A DNA stretch of 24,788 nucleotides from Phoronis ovalis (taxonomy: Eukaryota > Phoronida > Phoronidae): the NCBI GenBank assembly GCA_028565635.1, contig JAOXYB010062945.1:1-24788 (forward strand), given 5' to 3'. Position 1 is the stretch's first letter. Each line of letters begins with the position of its first letter. Positions 20,859 to 24,788 of the stretch are shown piece after piece. The translations under genes were made by a program, and so were the position numbers. The notes below the pieces were generated by a model. It was not told the origin of the DNA. It saw nothing but the letters and a program-made list of their open reading frames with translations, and did no database searches.

Positions 20859-23184
20859 TGAAATAAGACACACCTGATAGTGAAGATCTATCTATGTATA
20901 CACATCAGTCATGAGTTATATCCCGAATTATGTTTTTATAAAAAGTCATCGTCATCGAGCACGGTTTTTATTTGATGCAACGAAATAAAACCACTTTTTG
21001 CATTTGAAAAATAGAACTTAGTTCAAAACTAACTTAAACCTAGACAGTTTTCGACGCTCCAAATCTACAATTGCAGACATACCCAAGGCACTATCTTCGT
21101 CTTTTGAGAAAACAAGAAGTATATAAAATTGTTAGTAAAATGCAGTCTTGTGCTGAAAAGCACATTGTCCATGTTTTTTGATCTCGAACAACTTTGTTTT
21201 GTAACCTTGATTACAAAGCCAAATAAACACTGTAATTCACGTACACCTTTCAGGAAATGGCCGAGAGATAACCCTGTAGTAAGATGTACAATGTTGTAGA
21301 CTATTGTACAAAATACCGATTTGTATCGCCCTGTGGCTAAAAATTGATACTGCTGGGTAACGACCTAACTTTAAAAAAGTTCTGTACCATTTCTATCAGA
21401 AGAGCCTATTGTTATTAGAGATCACCGTTATAAGCCCATGAGGCAACATATCGATGTCAAACCCTCTGTTCAATATAAGTTGATCTTACGGTGTTTTATC
21501 CCCGGGCTTTCAGTGTGTAAACCACAGTTTTTGTAATTTTCAAAAAATCGTAATGCAACGTTTTACAATGAGTTTATTTAACAGACAGGGTTTTATGATA
21601 TATGTGCTTCAGTTCCCATTCAGTTGTGCTCTTGGCAGTGATGATTCGCAGCAACAATATATCGAGATCGTTTGGATCTTGACAAGAACAAACCAATTCT
21701 TTATCATTCCTCAAGTAAGGTCGTTATTAAATTTTAATTCTCAAAAATCTTATCTCTTTTAGGCAGAGACAGTGTAACCGGGCAGTGTTGAAAAAATTTT
21801 TTTTATCGACGACCTTAACGGAGTGAAACCTTAAGGGACAACCCAAATAAAGTGTCATGTCTTGAAAAAACTAAACCTAATTCTCATGATTTTCGGGCAA
21901 AAAACAAGAGCATAACGAAAGAGTATAACACGTACGTGTTACGCTCCGACAGCTAAAAAATGTACCCTTTCACACCAACATTTGTTGGAACAAGAGTGCC
22001 TTCCTTCATATTATTCCACCCTGAGACTCAACCCCGAGTTCATACAATTTAAAAAAAATCGATGTGTCCATTTATTTCTTTAGATTAAGAGACATGCTTT
22101 TCAAGTAATGTCCCATAACTTGGAATGTTCACAAGTAAAATGTATTAAGCATATATTAATTAATGTTTAGAGCCGCTGAAATGTAACCACAGAGGTATGG
22201 TACATGGAAACTGATCAGATGGTCAGCTTTTTTTCTGGCCAGTTCTGGGGTTCATAATATAAGCCTTTCGTGCAGTTTACGTAGTTTTTTAAGTAAAAGA
22301 GTACATGGATAATGGTTTCGTGCCCAAACGCGCAATATGGCTACATGTACAAATCTTATGCTTGCAAAATCAAACATATGTACATAATTACTTTAATATT
22401 ATTTAAAAAATTGAGATTTTCATATTATGCATTAAACTCCGGGATTAAACTACAGAACTGTATGTTTCAATATTATCAAACATCTACAAAACAAAACACA
22501 CAAACATCTATCCAAGCGTGTAGAACATTTTAGACCGGGAATTTACAAGGTATAGGCGTTTCTGTCATTTTAATTTTGTGCTTGATGAACAACATGAATG
22601 TGTGAGGCATACGATCCGAGACATGCGCTACTGCATGTATTAATTGTGAAAAATAAATAGGTAAACAATAAATTCTTATATACCATCCTCAGGAATTCTC
22701 TCTTCGCATACACTCTGGACGAACAAAGGAACGTATGCGAGAATATTCACTTGGCATTGCGAAGATGTTCTATACATATGCAACCTTTTGTAAAACATAC
22801 AGTAGATATCTTTCAAGAACTCCGGGGTTTCGACACATTTTTGAAAGATGCCTGCAAATTTCCATTTAGTAAACGCCTTACTCAAAGATAAACCTAACTA
22901 TGCTAAATATAAGAGAACAATTGTGTCTCTTTATGTAAAAAGTAACCTATGATCTGTCAAAGAATATACGCGCACCCAGTGAGCAAAAGCCAATACAGAA
23001 AAGTTTGTTTAGTTTCAGGTTTCATACTGGGCTATGCGTGGTGCTTATATATTTCATGACAAAGCTAAAATTATGCAATTTTGAGTTAATTAATTATAAG
23101 GAATGAAGATAAAGATCTCACCTTTTAGGACCTTTTAAAGAGGATTTCTTACATGGCCTGGAAAAACAGAAAATGTAAACAACA
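20859..23184. other. Intergenic, no gene recognised
   Basis: This is AT-rich sequence with chance ORFs under 75 codons. A single unit like those of the 20.5-kb element, AGCTAAAAAATGTACCCTTT, is at 21951-21970. A perfect 16-bp palindrome, TAACACGTACGTGTTA, lies just before it at 21926-21941. Confidence 0.6.
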
Positions 23185-23204
23185 CAGTGGCGGATCTAGG
23201 ATTT
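23185..23204 (+). mobile_element. hAT-type terminal inverted repeat (single end)
   Basis: CAGTGGCGGATCTAGGATTT matches the widespread hAT terminus of the type CAGnGGCGGATCnAGGA as I know it. Directly before it is AAACAACA, the candidate 8-bp target duplication. No complementary right end with a second AAACAACA was seen further right in the window. The element is truncated, decayed, or ends outside the window. No transposase ORF is present. Confidence 0.6.
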
Positions 23205-23448
23205 ACTAGCGTTTTCCTACTCTCTCGGTTACCCTTTTTGGCCACAAGTTGAAAAAACACATGAATAAAGATTATCAAAAAGTGTTAATTCTATAAGCAA
23301 TAAGTTCATAAATTTTGATTTGTGCTTATTGTGAGAGCCAAAATATGGTCTTTCAAAACTGCGTGTGACCTGACAAAAATTTGCCATAAAATCTGCCATT
23401 TACTGAAAAAAAAGGAACAATATATAACCTATTTGTATTGTTGTTACT

Positions 23449-23727
23449 CCCGGCAGTCACTATATAGCACAACATATGAAAATACCTGTAAATCATATCA
23501 TGAGAGTACCCAGGGAGCCAGGCATAAGGGTATATATAAGGTCTTTGATATCATGATCGCAGTTGTTTTCCCTCTGCTGGCAAAACGTACCGGGAAAAGT
23601 TTATACCCATAATTATAGCCCGAAGGAGGAAAATGCAACCCAAATTTATACCTGGAAGATTGAAAACCGGACCGTTTCGAGTGATACGTCCCAATGAGGT
23701 AATATATAAGGATTAGCCCCCGGGCAT
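23449..23727 (-). repeat. Degenerate copy related to the 20.5-kb G-rich element
   Basis: The right edge GCCCCCGGGC (23715-23724) resembles the right edge of the 20507-20850 element. Inside, 23579-23675 holds short units at 15-18 bp spacing of the type AAAAGTTTATACCCAT and AATTTATACCTGG. The orientation is the same (minus). The left edge is a guess set at the CCCGG at about 23449. The 96- and 112-codon ORFs that cross it are chance frames. Confidence 0.35.
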
Positions 23728-24605
23728 TCACACTGGCATGTTTACAATTGTGTTTATATATCCTAGCCGGGCTCAAATGAACTGCTGAATACGTTCGATT
23801 AATTTTTTTTCCATACAGGTACAGAATATAGAACAAGGGGGTTAATAGGAGTATTAAAACAATTAAACTGAGTTGTACAGCAAGTTTCCTACCCTTGCCA
23901 CACTCTACACATTTAAAGTTAGATTAGATTTATTGATAGATAATAAAGAGAACTGAAGATGTGGCGTTTCAAGGTATTTTTTTTTTTTCGTATTGTATTT
24001 TTGAGGAGATCTTTATTACATGCATTGTGGGATCGCCCTGTCTGTATTTCCTGTTAAACCACGCCCTCTGGCTTATTACTTGTCGGGCACCGGCTGTACA
24101 AAAAGGTAAATTTTTCAAATAATCCATCATTTGATCGTAAAAAAACTTGATCTAGATATTTATCGAAGATTATGGGCGTAATTTAAATCCATGTTATATG
24201 ACCAAAAATTTACAATCCGCTGTACTTTGGTGATCGAAAAGTGCGACCTTGACTGGCTTGAGTCTTAACTTTAATTTTAAAAGTCGTTAACGAAATTCAG
24301 AAACTTTTTTACTTTCTAATTTCTTGTGTCTAATTTTGCCAAACGGGTTTACATCATTAATGAAAGCAAACGAAACAGTAAGTTAAGATTTCATCGAAGC
24401 GGTCTTACAGATTTGCTCCTACGGAGTGCTGTAAGTAATAAAATTTTACAACATCCTGTCTTTCTCTTTGATGACTCACCTGAAACTAGTGAAAGACTTA
24501 CACATTTACTTCCTAGTTGTGTTAGCTGATTTTGTTAGTAATTGCGTCAGCGCTGTCTTTCTAAACATTTGCTAATACAATCTAGAATGTATTTAGCACT
24601 GCTTC
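23728..24605. other. Intergenic, no gene recognised
   Basis: This is AT-rich sequence with no convincing ORF. A short T run lies at about 23976-23987. Nothing else stands out. Confidence 0.6.
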
Positions 24606-24625
24606 CAAAGGCGGTTCAAGAATTT
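24606..24625 (+). mobile_element. Decayed hAT-like terminus
   Basis: CAAAGGCGGTTCAAGAATTT matches the 23185 terminus at 15 of 20 positions, in the same orientation. The two cannot be opposite ends of one element. It is likely an older insertion of a related family, but a match this short could be chance. Confidence 0.35.
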
Positions 24626-24705
24626 CACTGAAGAGTGGACCTTACCTAAATTCTGTATGGTTGGGACATGGTTTTTACGGATTTTAATCCCAATTCATGA
24701 GCTTT

Positions 24706-24788
24706 AGCCCCGGGGGGGGTACTCAAGGTTTTTTGACTACGGGGATGTGCCGCGGAACCCAATCCAAAATTTTAGGTTTTGGTAGCAA
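24706..24788 (+). mobile_element. Start of a G-rich dispersed element, cut by the window end
   Basis: AGCCCCGGGGGGGGTACTC is followed by GGGGATGTGCCGCGG and an AAAATTTTAGGTTTTGG stretch. A C-run/G-run start, then TACTC, then a GTGCCGC block is a pattern I recall from abundant non-autonomous elements of marine invertebrates. It lies opposite in direction to the copies at 20.5 and 23.6 kb. The rest of the element is outside the window. Confidence 0.45.

Noticed and set aside
21926-21941. Perfect 16-bp palindrome TAACACGTACGTGTTA
   Set aside because: About one such palindrome is expected by chance in a window this long, and it has no supporting context.
23322-23836. Overlapping 96- and 112-codon ORFs on opposite strands
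   Set aside because: They cross degenerate repeat sequence, have no family resemblance and overlap each other.
1-24788. tRNA or rRNA genes, tRNA-derived SINE boxes, known microRNA seeds, CRISPR arrays
   Set aside because: Scanning both strands by eye for B-box-like GGTTCGA, common conserved microRNAs and regularly spaced repeats gave no credible match.

Overview
The window is AT-rich, intron-bearing animal DNA. It holds one gene that can be supported with confidence: a complete four-exon, plus-strand gene for a single-RRM RNA-binding protein of the RBM24/RBM38 (RNPC1, SUP-12, Seb4) family. The coding sequence runs from 11417 to 18665 and gives 217 residues. It has canonical GT-AG introns, an in-frame stop just before the ATG and AATAAA signals after the stop. 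These features, and repeat types of a kind I associate with marine invertebrates (molluscs, cnidarians, hemichordates), suggest a marine invertebrate, perhaps a mollusc. The species call is inference only.

Layout. 1-180 is the edge of a dispersed repeat made of TGACCT half-sites followed by a long A-rich tract. 181-10500 is non-coding AT-rich sequence with only minor repeats. 10580-10828 is a short element with inverted ends that carries, on the minus strand, a TATA box followed by a polyadenylation signal, like a small solo LTR. 11100-11416 is the probable promoter and 5' UTR. 11417-18665 is the gene: intron 1 is 135 bp, intron 2 is 517 bp and intron 3 is about 5.9 kb. 18666 to about 19065 is the probable 3' UTR. 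From 19066 to the end there is no recognisable gene, but there are several pieces of mobile DNA: a 344-bp G-rich element flanked by an 8-bp direct repeat (20507-20850), a related degenerate copy (about 23449-23727), the start of a third G-rich element cut by the window end (24706 onward), and two hAT-type terminal sequences (23185 and 24606).

Function. Vertebrate RBM24 and RBM38 and nematode SUP-12 bind GU- and U-rich sites. They control muscle splicing and the stability or translation of target mRNAs. The RRM here is nearly complete and well conserved, while the C-terminal half keeps the family's Ala/Tyr/Pro-rich character in a shorter form. The exon phases are notable: retaining intron 3 or skipping exon 3 would each give an RRM-only protein. 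I found no operon, CRISPR array, tRNA, rRNA or clearly new multi-gene system.
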